A DNA stretch of 64,000 nucleotides, from positions 1-64,000 of the forward strand of contig CAYXXZ010000004.1 of the NCBI GenBank assembly GCA_964469165.1, in the 5' to 3' direction. The translations under genes were made by a program, and so were the position numbers. This document shows positions 16,534 through 25,464 of this stretch, one piece after another (position 1 is the stretch's first letter; each line of letters starts with the position of its first letter). The notes beneath the pieces were generated by a model. It saw only the letters and a list, made by a program, of their open reading frames with translations, did no database searches and was not told the origin of the DNA. This DNA is from CAYXXZ01 sp964469165. Its GTDB lineage: Bacteria > Pseudomonadota > Gammaproteobacteria > Pseudomonadales > Porticoccaceae.

Positions 16534-18408
16534 TTGGACAAACCCCAAACATTCACTCGCGCCGACGCCCTTGCCGACGCCATCATCGAACAGGTCGGCC
16601 CCCATATCGTGCTCGCCCTTCCCCTCGGTCTGGGCAAGGCCAACCATGTCGCCAACGCGCTCTATGAGCGGGTTGCCGCTGACACGTCCCTGTCTCTGCG
16701 AATTCTCACCGCGCTGACCCTGGAAAAGCCCGTTCCCCGCAACGAACTGCACAAGCGTTTCATGGCACCCGTCACCGACAGGCTGTTCGGCGGCTATCCG
16801 GAACTGCAATACGCGCTGGCGCGCCGCCGGGGCACCTTGCCGGCCAATATCCGCGTCGAGGAGTTTTTCTTTCTCGCGGGCAGCCAACTGGGCAACGACA
16901 GCGCCCAGCAGGACCACATCTGCGCCAACTACACCCATGCGCCCGACTACCTGCTGGCACGCGGCATCAATGTGCTCGGCCAGTTGCTGGCGGAGCGGCC
17001 CGCCGAGCGCCACGGCAGCCGTTTCAGCCTGAGCTGCAACCCCGACCTGACCGGCGAGATGCTGGCGGCGCGCCGCGCCGGCCAGGCCGATTTTCTTTTC
17101 GTGGGCGAGATCAACGACGAGTTGCCCTACATGGCCGGCGGGGCCAGTCTGGATGATGGCGAAATCGATCTGCTGCTCGCCGGCGAGACCCGCAATTCTC
17201 CCTTGTTCGGGGCGCCCAAGGAACCGGTGCCACTGTCGGAATACGCCGCCGCCCTGCAGGTCGCGCGCCTGATACCCGACGGCGGCACCCTGCAAATAGG
17301 CATCGGCTCCATGGGCGATGCGGTCGCCCACGCGCTGATCCTGCGCCATCGCGACAACGCCCTGTTTCGCACATTGCTGGAGCACCTGCCCGGCGTCGAC
17401 GGGCAACTGCCGGAAAATCACCTGGAACCCTTCCGCCTCGGCCTGCATGGCGTCAGCGAAATGCTGGTCGAGGCCTTTCTCGATCTCCGCGATGCCGGCG
17501 TGCTGACCCGCGAGGTGGATGGCAAGATCCTGCGCGCCGCGTTCTTTCTCGGCAGCCGCGCGTTCTATGAACGCCTGCGGGAAATGGACCCGGCGCTACT
17601 CGACAAGCTGGAAATGTGCAGCGTGCTCGACGTCAACGAGCTCTACGGCGACGAACAGAGCAAGCGCCGCCAGCGGGTCGGCGCCCGTTTCGTCAACAAG
17701 GGCATGATGGCCACCCTGCTCGGCGATGTGGTGTCAGATGGCCTGGAAAACGGCCGCGTGGTGAGCGGGGTGGGCGGCCAGTACAACTTCGTTTCCCAGG
17801 CATTTGCCCTGCGCGACGCGCGCGCCATCATCATCATTCCCGCCACCCGCAGCAAGGACGGCAAAACCACCTCCAATATCCTCTGGCAATACGGCAATAC
17901 CACCATTCCCCGCCACCTGCGCGACATCATCGTCACCGAGTATGGCGTCGCCGACCTGCGCGGTCGCAGCGATGCCCAGGTGATCGCCGCGATGCTCAAT
18001 ATCTGCGACTCCCGGTTTCAGGAAGCCTTGTTGCGACAGGCGAAGCAAGCCGGCAAGATCGCGTCCGACTACCGTATCCCCGCTTCTTTCCGCGACAACA
18101 CCCCCACGGCGGTGCGCAGGCGCCTGCAGCACGTGGCGCACAACGGCCAGCTTCCACCTTTTCCGTTCGGCAGCAATTTCACCGATGTGGAACAGCGGCT
18201 CCTGCCGCTGCTGGCGGAAATCCAGCAGCGCGCTCATTCAAAAAGGCAGCTCGCGACACTGGCGTGGCGCGGTTTGCGTCAGCCTGCGGCGGCGGCCGAG
18301 GAAATTCTCGAGCGCATGCAACTGGCTTCGCCACGGGGTGTGAAGGAGAAATTTTTTCGCTACCTGTTGCTCGGCGCGCTGGCCCGCACTCTTGCAGGCC
18401 AGGAGTGA
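16534..18408 (+). CDS. Acetyl-CoA hydrolase/transferase family protein
   Basis: A 624-residue protein of the acetyl-CoA hydrolase/CoA-transferase family. Such enzymes move CoA between acetate and other acids, or hydrolyse acyl-CoA, through a glutamyl thioester. The C-terminal half carries GVGGQYNFVSQAFAL and the conserved TEYGVADLRG segment; LQIGIGSMGDAVAHAL lies in the middle. It is longer than the usual ~500 residues because of N- and C-terminal extensions. Only a TTG at 16534 gives the complete N-terminus, and its ribosome-binding site is weak, so the start is less certain than the family. Confidence 0.85.
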   Translation: MDKPQTFTRADALADAIIEQVGPHIVLALPLGLGKANHVANALYERVAADTSLSLRILTALTLEKPVPRNELHKRFMAPVTDRLFGGYPELQYALARRRGTLPANIRVEEFFFLAGSQLGNDSAQQDHICANYTHAPDYLLARGINVLGQLLAERPAERHGSRFSLSCNPDLTGEMLAARRAGQADFLFVGEINDELPYMAGGASLDDGEIDLLLAGETRNSPLFGAPKEPVPLSEYAAALQVARLIPDGGTLQIGIGSMGDAVAHALILRHRDNALFRTLLEHLPGVDGQLPENHLEPFRLGLHGVSEMLVEAFLDLRDAGVLTREVDGKILRAAFFLGSRAFYERLREMDPALLDKLEMCSVLDVNELYGDEQSKRRQRVGARFVNKGMMATLLGDVVSDGLENGRVVSGVGGQYNFVSQAFALRDARAIIIIPATRSKDGKTTSNILWQYGNTTIPRHLRDIIVTEYGVADLRGRSDAQVIAAMLNICDSRFQEALLRQAKQAGKIASDYRIPASFRDNTPTAVRRRLQHVAHNGQLPPFPFGSNFTDVEQRLLPLLAEIQQRAHSKRQLATLAWRGLRQPAAAAEEILERMQLASPRGVKEKFFRYLLLGALARTLAGQE

Positions 18409-18419
18409 TTCGCACCAAT

Positions 18420-18480
18420 CCAGGGGTTTTATGGGAGCGGAGCGGCTTCTGTGGGAGCGGCCGCATTCCCACCCAAGGCC
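18420..18480. repeat. REP-like sequence at convergent gene ends
   Basis: Contains ATGGGAGCGGAGCGGCTTC and GTGGGAGCGGCCGCATTCCCAC, imperfect palindromes of the GGGAGCGGC type, between the convergent acetyl-CoA hydrolase gene and bluB. It may act as a bidirectional transcript end. Confidence 0.6.
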
Positions 18481-18496
18481 ACCCCCCACAAAATAA

Positions 18497-19252
18497 TCAG
18501 CTTGCAGGAGGCCAGGAAGAGCTCTCCGCGACGGCGCTGGCCGGCCAATCCGCCAGTGCCGCCAGGGCGGCGCGCAAGTCATCGTCGCCATCGGACTGAC
18601 CCCAGGTGTCTCCGAACACCAGATCCGCCACTGGCAGGCGCCGCCGCCAGCCCTTCACTTCCAGCTCTGGCCGCTCGTGGAACCAGGCCACATGGCCGAT
18701 GCACAGGTAGGCGAGCGGCACCACCTGCTCCGGCAGGCCGAGAATGTCCACCAGCCTCGCCGGCTCGACGATGGACACCCAGCCCACGCCGAGTCCCTCC
18801 GCCCGCGCCGCCAGCCACAGGTTCTGCACCGCGCAGGCGCTGCTGTAGAGGTCCGTGTCCGGCTGGCGAGTGCGGCCGAGCACCACCGGTCCATCCCGGC
18901 CGCGGTCGCAGGTGACGCAGATATTGAGCGGCGCGTCGAGGATGCCTTCCAGCTTCAGGTCGCGGTAGGCGGCGCGGTGCTTCCCCTCGAACAGAGCCTC
19001 TTCCCCGGCTCGCGCCTCGCAAAACGCCTGATGTACCCGCGTTCTGACCGCGCGGTCCCGCACCAGGATGAAATTCCACGGCTGCGACAGGCCCACCGAC
19101 GGCGCATGGTGCGCTGCCAGCAGGATGCGAGCCAGCGCCGCCGGATCGACAGGGTCCGGCAGGAACTGGCCGCGCACGTCGCGGCGGCTGAACAGCACGC
19201 GATAGAAATCCGCCGTTTCGTCGTTTGTCTCCCGCTCCGACCGATCCACCAT
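18497..19252 (-). CDS. bluB: 5,6-dimethylbenzimidazole synthase BluB
   Basis: Oxygen-dependent flavin-destroying enzyme that turns FMNH2 into 5,6-dimethylbenzimidazole, the lower ligand of cobalamin. It has a nitroreductase fold with the BluB-type start DFYRVLFSRRDVRGQFLP, then SVGLSQPWNFILVRD, GVGWVSIVEP and ADLVFGDTWGQ. The 251-residue length is slightly above usual because of a polar tail. The ATG at 19252 lies two bases after the cobN-like stop. The clustering with cobT, cobS and cobU supports BluB over a general nitroreductase. Confidence 0.92.
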   Translation of the reverse strand: MVDRSERETNDETADFYRVLFSRRDVRGQFLPDPVDPAALARILLAAHHAPSVGLSQPWNFILVRDRAVRTRVHQAFCEARAGEEALFEGKHRAAYRDLKLEGILDAPLNICVTCDRGRDGPVVLGRTRQPDTDLYSSACAVQNLWLAARAEGLGVGWVSIVEPARLVDILGLPEQVVPLAYLCIGHVAWFHERPELEVKGWRRRLPVADLVFGDTWGQSDGDDDLRAALAALADWPASAVAESSSWPPAS

Positions 19253-19254
19253 GA

Positions 19255-22200
19255 TCAGGCTTTCCTGCGGCGCACGGCGACAACCGCGCCGGCGCCAAGC
19301 AGCAGCGCCAGGGCGGCCAACACCAGTATGGCGACGCCGAGCGCAGCGCCGTCTGCCTCCTCCTCGCCAGCAGCCGGAACGGGGCGCGGCAACGCGCTGG
19401 CGGTGTTGGCGATGACCGTTTGCAGACCCTCGCGCAGATCCGGCTCGAGGCGCGGCGCGATCCACGACAGCATCGGGTGGTCCGGGGTGGTGTGGCCGCT
19501 GCCCGGCAGGCCGTTGGCGGCCACCAGGGCGGCGAACTCGGTGGCCACCGCGTCCAGGGTCTGCCCGTCCGCGCCCCAGAAACCCTTGTGGGCCGCCACC
19601 AGCAGGATCGCCAGCATGTTGGCCTTGACGTGAGCGTTGTTGCCCTCGGCAAGGAAGGCGTCGAGGCCGAGTTCATGGCTGTCCTCGATATACACCGAGT
19701 GGACTTCGTCCCACACCCAGGAGCGCACGATGGCCGGGTTGGTCACCTGCCAGCCCCACAGGTACTCCATGAACTCGCTGCCCATGGTGCGCGCGCCGGC
19801 GTAGCCGTGGGCCATCAGCGGTGTGATCCAGGCGGGATTGAGGAAGCGGCCGCGCAGTTCGCCGAGCAGCGCCGTCTGCAGGCGCTCGATGCGCGCCTTG
19901 CCGGGATCGGCGTGGTTGATCACGCGGTTGTCCGGCGGCGCGCCGCGCAGGCTCTCGACGGCGAGGCTGAGGCCACCCAGGTAGTCGAAGGCGTCGTTGT
20001 TGTCGAGCAGGCCGTAGAGGTTGCTGGCGCGGCCCAGGTAGGTGCGCTCCACCCGCGCCAGGTTGGCGGAGAAATCCTCCCGCAATGGCTTGCCGTGAAC
20101 GCCGTCACCGTAGGCGTGGCCGAGGCGCAGCAGATAGGTGTCCGCCAGTTCACCGCGCTGCTGCCAGGTGCCGGAGCGTTCCACCAGGCGGTTGATGCCG
20201 GCGCCGTAGCTGCCCGGCGCGTCGCCGAAGATGCGCATGACGGCGTCGCTGCCGGCCTCGGCGGGGTCGCGGCCCTCCGCGAGTGCGCTGCGCGCGTGTT
20301 CCAGCCAGTGGCTCGCCACCCGGTTGCGCTCGATGGGCTCACTGCCGGCCTCCCCCATATCCGCCACCGGCGCCAGCGCCGCATCGAGCGCGGGTTTGAG
20401 GTCCGGGTGGTCAGCGGCGATGGCGGCGGCGGAACCTTGCAGCGCCAGGCGCACCGCGCGGTCCAGCAGCACCAGCAGTTCGCCGTAGAGGTCGCGGAAC
20501 AGGCCCGAGGTGGTGAACACCAGGTCGCGGCGCTCGCGCCCGTCCGCCAGTGGCAGGCGCTCCAGGCCCTCGACGATGCCGCGGCTGTTCCAGACCGGGC
20601 GCACCCCCAGCATGTCGAGGCCGAAGGCCACCACCGCGCCCTCGTCGCGCACCGTGTCGGAGGCCCACAGCACCACCGCTTCGCTGCCGCCGCTGTTGCG
20701 GTCCCGCGCGCGGGCCTCGGCTGCCAGGCGGGCGCCCAGTTCGTAGCCCACCCGGGTGGGCAGCAGGCTGCCGTTGAGGCCGTGGAAATTGCGCCCGGTG
20801 GGCAGCACCTCCGGGTTGCGAATCGGGTCGTTGCCCTTGCCGGGTTGGACAAAGCGGCCGTCGAGGGCGCCGAGCAGCGCCTCCCGTTCCCGTGCCGGCG
20901 AACCCGCCAGCAGCTCGCGCCAGGCGGCGTCCACCTCGCCATCGCCCGCCATGGATTCCAGCATGGTGTCGACGGCGCTGGCGCTCCAGTCGCGGCCGAA
21001 CACGTGCAGGCCTTCCGGCATGAAGGCTTCCTGCAAGTGGGTCAGGTAGTGGCCCACTTCGTGGACCAGCAGGTCGTTGGCCACCTGCTCCAGATGAATG
21101 CTGTCCACCCCCTGCTCGGCGGCGATCTCCTCGGCCAGTTCGTCTTCCATATTCAGTGCCGCCAGCTTTTCGCGGATCAGCACGATAGCCTGTTGCTGGG
21201 CAGGACTGTCGCGGCGCGGGCTGGCTTCCCAGCTTTCCACCAGTTGGCGCAGTTGCAACAGGTCGTCGTAGAGCGGGGTGACCCGCAGCGGCGGCGTCAG
21301 GTGGTCGACGATCACCGCCAGGCCCCGGCGCTTGGCCTGCAAACCTTCACCCACGCCATCGACGATATAGGGGTAGATGCCGGGGATGTCCCCCGCGATC
21401 AGCGCCGGGTAGTCGTGCTCGGTGAGGCCGAGAGCACGCCCCGGCAGGAACTCGTAGGTGGAGTGGCGGCCCAGGTGCACCAGGGCGTCGGCGCCGAATT
21501 CGCTGTGCAGGTAGCGGTAGAACGCCAGGTACTGGTGGGGCGGCGGGAAGGTCAGGTTGGCGTGGAGCAACTCCTCGTCCACCTCCCAGCCACGCGGCGG
21601 CTGGGGGCCGATGAAGATGTTGCCGAAGCGCAGGCCCGGCACCAGCAGGCGGTCGCCGTGGCTCATCACCCAGCCGGGGGGCTCGCCCCAGCCCGCCACA
21701 CCGGGCCCGCCGGCGTCGCGCAGCGCCTTGGCCAGCCTGTCGCTGTCCGCCGCCGCGCCCTCGCCGGCGAGCTCGGCGCGCAGGGCCTCGCCCAGTTGCG
21801 CCAGCAGATCGAGCACCTGTTCCTGCGCCTCGTGACGGCTGCCCTCCAGCATATGGCCGAGGTCGTTCAGGCTGTCGTCGAGCAGGATCTCGCCCTCGGC
21901 AATCTCTTGCAGCGCGATGGCCTCCCGCACCCGCGCCACCATCAGCGCCACCGGGCCATGGCTGACCCCTGCGCGCACTGTGTCCGGCAGGGTGTCGAAC
22001 CATTTCAGGTAGTCCCCGTTGGCGAGGCTGGCGATATGGGGCGCCATGTCGCGCAGTGCCTTGCCGTCTTCCGGCAGATTGATGCCCCGCGCCTGGATCT
22101 GGTCGAGCAGCGCCTCCTGGCTGGCGGGCAGTTCGCCGGTGTCGTAACCGGCAGCCTTGAGGTCATTCAGGATGCGCCACAGGGACGCGGGCACGTCCAG

Positions 22201-23490
22201 GTTGTCGGCGCCGATGTTGTGGCGGCCGGGAGGATGGTTGTAATAGATGATGGCGACGCGCTTGTCGGCGTTGTTCTTGCGCTGCAGGGCGTGCCAGTTG
22301 GCAATGCGCGCTGTGAGCTTGTCCACCTGGGTGGGGATCGGGCGGCTGATGGCGAGGCGCAGCCCCGTGAGCGCGTCGTCCTGAGGCGGCGCGGCGGCGG
22401 CCACCACCAGCGGCTGGCTGATGCCCTGGAACTCGGGCATGCCGACCCGGTAGTGGGTTTCCTCCATGGGCACGCCGTCCGCCGACAGGCGCCATTTGCC
22501 TTCGCCACGGCTGGACAGGCGGATGGCCGTCAGAACCGGCACGTTGAGCCTGGCGAACTGCTCGCTGGCATCCACCCAGCCCTCGCCGCCGCCCACCACG
22601 AAACCTTGCAGGTTGACGATGGCCGCCAGGGGCGAGGGCAGGTCGTCCAGGGTCTTGAGGGCGCCGAGGCTGGCGCCGCCCCAGCGGGCGAGCATGGCGA
22701 AGCACTGCAATCCTGTGTCTTCCAACTGGCCGCACAAGTTGTCGAGCAGGTCCCGGTCGCCCAGGCGGTCGCCGGCATTGGTGTCGAGGATCGCCACCAC
22801 CGGCGCGCCGGGTTTCAGGCCCAGGTCATCAAAGGCGTGCTCGCCGCCATGGCGGTAGTAACGCAGCGGCGCCTGGTGGATCGGCGCGGCGACGGCCAGG
22901 TCTTCGCCCGCCCTGGCCAGCAGCCAGGCCAGCAGGCGCGCCATGTTTTCGCCGCCGCGCCCGTTCCAGTAGGCGTGGCCCTCGAGCCAGCCGCGCTGGG
23001 CGGGGAAATGTTCGGCCAGATCCCGGTAGTGGCGTTGCGGATCACTGCCCGCAGCGGGGTTGGTGGTGAGCCTGTCCAGTTGCTCCTTGGTGAGGCCCGC
23101 CAGCTCGGCGCGCCCGTCGATGCGGGTCAGCGCCAGCAGGGAGCGCTCGCTGTTGACGGCGAGCAGCGGCACCCCTTGATCCAACTCCGCCGCCAGCCGT
23201 TGCAGGCGCGGCACGATGCTGTCGCCGAATACCGCACCCAGCAACACCGCGTCAGCACCCGTGAGATGGGCGCGCAGTTCATCGTCGTCCATGGCGGCGA
23301 CCTGGACGGTGCTGCGCAGCACCAGACGATGGCCGGGATGGCGCTGGTCGAACAGCGCGGCACCCGCTGCAAGCTCGGCGGCGGAGCCCTCGGACACCAC
23401 GCCGAACAGGGTGGCGGCGCGAACCGGCAGCGCCGCTGCCAGGGCGATGCAAAGAACAGGCAGCAACTGCCTGAGGTGTGTCAATATCAT
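19255..23490 (-). CDS. Exported, C-terminally anchored CobN-family chelatase homologue
   Basis: A 1411-residue CobN/BchH-family protein. The core has the family's GEGLQAKRRGLAVIVDHLTP and later segments such as FGLDMLGVRP. The usual HGTLEWLPG motif reads GRHSTYEFLPG near residue 675. Unlike cytoplasmic CobN it starts with a clear signal peptide (LRQLLPVLCIALAAALPVRAA) and ends with one membrane helix plus RRRKA, so the bulk should be periplasmic. No CobS/CobT-type AAA partners lie in the window. It overlaps the btuF-like gene by ATGA. It may load or remove a metal from a tetrapyrrole outside the cytoplasm, like HmuS-type proteins; this is inference. Confidence 0.85.
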   Translation of the reverse strand: MILTHLRQLLPVLCIALAAALPVRAATLFGVVSEGSAAELAAGAALFDQRHPGHRLVLRSTVQVAAMDDDELRAHLTGADAVLLGAVFGDSIVPRLQRLAAELDQGVPLLAVNSERSLLALTRIDGRAELAGLTKEQLDRLTTNPAAGSDPQRHYRDLAEHFPAQRGWLEGHAYWNGRGGENMARLLAWLLARAGEDLAVAAPIHQAPLRYYRHGGEHAFDDLGLKPGAPVVAILDTNAGDRLGDRDLLDNLCGQLEDTGLQCFAMLARWGGASLGALKTLDDLPSPLAAIVNLQGFVVGGGEGWVDASEQFARLNVPVLTAIRLSSRGEGKWRLSADGVPMEETHYRVGMPEFQGISQPLVVAAAAPPQDDALTGLRLAISRPIPTQVDKLTARIANWHALQRKNNADKRVAIIYYNHPPGRHNIGADNLDVPASLWRILNDLKAAGYDTGELPASQEALLDQIQARGINLPEDGKALRDMAPHIASLANGDYLKWFDTLPDTVRAGVSHGPVALMVARVREAIALQEIAEGEILLDDSLNDLGHMLEGSRHEAQEQVLDLLAQLGEALRAELAGEGAAADSDRLAKALRDAGGPGVAGWGEPPGWVMSHGDRLLVPGLRFGNIFIGPQPPRGWEVDEELLHANLTFPPPHQYLAFYRYLHSEFGADALVHLGRHSTYEFLPGRALGLTEHDYPALIAGDIPGIYPYIVDGVGEGLQAKRRGLAVIVDHLTPPLRVTPLYDDLLQLRQLVESWEASPRRDSPAQQQAIVLIREKLAALNMEDELAEEIAAEQGVDSIHLEQVANDLLVHEVGHYLTHLQEAFMPEGLHVFGRDWSASAVDTMLESMAGDGEVDAAWRELLAGSPAREREALLGALDGRFVQPGKGNDPIRNPEVLPTGRNFHGLNGSLLPTRVGYELGARLAAEARARDRNSGGSEAVVLWASDTVRDEGAVVAFGLDMLGVRPVWNSRGIVEGLERLPLADGRERRDLVFTTSGLFRDLYGELLVLLDRAVRLALQGSAAAIAADHPDLKPALDAALAPVADMGEAGSEPIERNRVASHWLEHARSALAEGRDPAEAGSDAVMRIFGDAPGSYGAGINRLVERSGTWQQRGELADTYLLRLGHAYGDGVHGKPLREDFSANLARVERTYLGRASNLYGLLDNNDAFDYLGGLSLAVESLRGAPPDNRVINHADPGKARIERLQTALLGELRGRFLNPAWITPLMAHGYAGARTMGSEFMEYLWGWQVTNPAIVRSWVWDEVHSVYIEDSHELGLDAFLAEGNNAHVKANMLAILLVAAHKGFWGADGQTLDAVATEFAALVAANGLPGSGHTTPDHPMLSWIAPRLEPDLREGLQTVIANTASALPRPVPAAGEEEADGAALGVAILVLAALALLLGAGAVVAVRRRKA

Positions 23491-24386
23491 GGCCTGTGCT
23501 CCAGGGTTTGCCGCGCCTGCTGCAGAAAACCGCACATCTGCTCCGCGCCGTCGAGAATGCGGACGGAGTAGCGCTGCAGAAGGCTCGGGGGTATGAAATA
23601 AAGATGGTTGTCGCGCACTGCGGTCAGGCTCGGCCAGCGCCGCCACTGGTCAACCCAGTCGGGGCGCTCCTCGCCCATGCCGCTGGCGATGATGACCTGG
23701 GGGTCGGCCTTGAGCACCGCCTCGACGCTGATTACCGGCAACAGGGGAATGGCCTCGCCAAAGGCGTTGACGCCGCCGCACACACGGATCAGGTCGGCGA
23801 TCATGTGCTTGTCGTTGACGGTCGTCAGCGGATCGTTCCACACCTGGTACAAGGCGGTGACCGGCGCCGCGCCGGCATAGGTGGCACGCAGCCGTCCCAG
23901 CCGCGCGCTGAAGCGGTCCGCGGCGGCCGCACCCTCGGCGCCGCGCCCCGTGAGGGCGGCGAAGTCACTCAGGTTGCGGGCGATGCCTTCCAACCGCCTC
24001 GGGTCGGCGGCATACACCTTCAGGCCCAGGGCGCGCAGGCGCTCGATCACTTCGCCGCCGTTGCCACTGTGGGTGGCCAGCACCAGGTCGGGCTTGTAGC
24101 CCACCACGCTCTCGATATTGACGCGGTTGAAGGCGCCGATCTGGGGAATCAGCAACGCCTCTTCCGGGTAGTCGCTGTAGTTGACGGTGGCGACGATCAG
24201 GCCGCCGGCGCCCACCGCGAACAGGGATTCGGTGATGTTGGGGGCGAGGCTCACCACGCGGGTGGCGGGCCTGTCCAGTGTCAGTTCGTGGCCGAGGTCG
24301 TCCACCACGCGGATTTCGGCGCGCGCCACAGCGGCCAGCGCCAGCAGTGTGAACAGGCCCAGCAGCCGTGTCATTTGTCTCGTCAT
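23487..24386 (-). CDS. btuF: BtuF-like periplasmic corrinoid-binding protein
   Basis: A 299-residue periplasmic binding protein of the BtuF/FecB class with a cleavable signal peptide (LGLFTLLALAAVARA). Typical motifs are RVVSLAPNITESLFAVGAG and KPDLVLATHSGN in the N-lobe and DPQVIIASGMG in the C-lobe. It resembles the second binding protein at 40636-41517. The ATG at 24386 has GAGAG upstream. It overlaps the exported CobN gene by four bases, which ties the two functionally. No permease lies next to it, so it probably shares the BtuCD-type transporter at 41.5-43.3 kb. Ligand inferred from context. Confidence 0.87.
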   Translation of the reverse strand: MTRQMTRLLGLFTLLALAAVARAEIRVVDDLGHELTLDRPATRVVSLAPNITESLFAVGAGGLIVATVNYSDYPEEALLIPQIGAFNRVNIESVVGYKPDLVLATHSGNGGEVIERLRALGLKVYAADPRRLEGIARNLSDFAALTGRGAEGAAAADRFSARLGRLRATYAGAAPVTALYQVWNDPLTTVNDKHMIADLIRVCGGVNAFGEAIPLLPVISVEAVLKADPQVIIASGMGEERPDWVDQWRRWPSLTAVRDNHLYFIPPSLLQRYSVRILDGAEQMCGFLQQARQTLEHRP

Positions 24387-24415
24387 CTCTCGATACCCTT
24401 GAACCAAAATGCTCT

Positions 24416-24461
24416 GTAGGGGCAATTCATGAAACCGGCAGGTTCGTGCAATTGCCCCTGC
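24416..24461. repeat. REP-like hairpin overlapping the end of the aminotransferase gene
   Basis: GTAGGGGCAATT at 24416-24427 pairs with AATTGCCCCTGC at 24450-24461 with one mismatch, and inner bases TGAAACC/GGTTCGTG extend the stem. The same family occurs as a perfect palindrome at 46335-46362. The stop codon of the aminotransferase gene and its last 11-12 codons lie inside the element. Confidence 0.8.
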
Positions 24462-25464
24462 TTTGATGCAGCACATCCAGCGCCCGCTGCCAGTGCTGCG
24501 GCGCGGGCAGCCCGAGGCGCAACATGCCGCGATCCTCCAATGGCCCCAGCAGGCGCATCAGCAGCCCACGCCGCGCCGCGGCCCGGTAGATCCCTTGCGC
24601 TTCGGCCCACTCCGTTTCGGCGCTGATGAAGTGCGCGGCGCGGCGCCAGTCCAGCTCCGGGAATAGCGCCGCCAGTACCGCCTGCCAGCGCTGCGCGGCG
24701 TCTTCCAGGCGCCGGCGCTGGGCGCCGTGCCAGTTCCGGTCCGCCAGGGCACGGCCGCCGATCCAGCGCGCCGGGTGGCTGACGGCCCAGGGGTTCATGT
24801 CCTGCGCCAGGCGCGCGACCAGCGCCGGCTCCGCCACCGCGAAACCGAGACGGATGCCGGCGAGGCCGAAGAATTTGCCGAGGGAGCGCAATATCACGGT
24901 GTTGGCGGGACGGCTGGAAATCAGGCTGTGCTCCGGATGCGGGTCCATGAACGCCTCGTCCACCACCAGTTGGCCGTTGCTCTCGGCGAGTTCATCAGCG
25001 AGGTGGCGCAACACCTTGGAATCGAGGACATCCGCACTGGGATTGTTGGGATTGATCACCAGCACATGGCGCACCGCGCCCTGCGCCACCAGCGCGCGCA
25101 GGTGGGCACCGTCCCGGTAGAACACCGGTTCGTGGCCCGCCAGTTGCCAGGCATGCTGGTGCTCGCGGTACCCCCACAGCGGCAGCGCCACCGGCGCCGC
25201 TGGCCACAACGCGGGCAGATGGCGCACCCCGTGCTGGGAGCCGGGCAGAGCCAACAGTTGGGCCGCGTCGCAGCCGTAATAGCCGGCGGCGGTTTCCAGC
25301 AGGCCGTCGCCGTCCTCCGGCAAGCGCTGCCAGACGCTCTCCGGCACCGGGGGCACGGGCCAGCTCCAGGGGCTGATGCCGGTTGACACATCGATCCACT
25401 CCGCCGGAGGAATACCGAATTCGGCGCTGGCCTGGATCAGATTGCCGCCGTGGATCAGGGCCAT
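24427..25464 (-). CDS. cobD: CobC/CobD-like threonine-phosphate decarboxylase
   Basis: PLP-dependent fold-type I enzyme making (R)-1-amino-2-propanol phosphate, the linker attached by CbiB. The start GGNLIQASAEFGIPPAEWIDVSTGISP is typical. The PLP lysine is in SLGKFFGLAGIRLGF and the aspartate region in VINPNNPSADVL. It has 345 residues. The ATG at 25464 has AGGAGATCCC upstream and overlaps the cbiB end. The last residues (RGNCTNLPVS) are encoded by a REP-like hairpin, so the original C-terminus may have been altered. It is called cobC in the Pseudomonas naming and cobD in Salmonella. Confidence 0.9.
   Translation of the reverse strand: MALIHGGNLIQASAEFGIPPAEWIDVSTGISPWSWPVPPVPESVWQRLPEDGDGLLETAAGYYGCDAAQLLALPGSQHGVRHLPALWPAAPVALPLWGYREHQHAWQLAGHEPVFYRDGAHLRALVAQGAVRHVLVINPNNPSADVLDSKVLRHLADELAESNGQLVVDEAFMDPHPEHSLISSRPANTVILRSLGKFFGLAGIRLGFAVAEPALVARLAQDMNPWAVSHPARWIGGRALADRNWHGAQRRRLEDAAQRWQAVLAALFPELDWRRAAHFISAETEWAEAQGIYRAAARRGLLMRLLGPLEDRGMLRLGLPAPQHWQRALDVLHQSRGNCTNLPVS

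Noticed and set aside
19255..23490. Assigning the large chelatase as normal cytoplasmic CobN of the aerobic pathway
   Set aside because: The signal peptide, C-terminal membrane helix, absence of cobST-type AAA genes and lack of corrin-ring genes argue against it.
19420..23571. A 1383-codon open frame on the + strand opposite the CobN-like gene
   Set aside because: It is a typical high-GC antisense shadow: no start site, no motifs, repetitive Gly/Val/Gln/Ala composition, and the minus strand has clear CobN homology.
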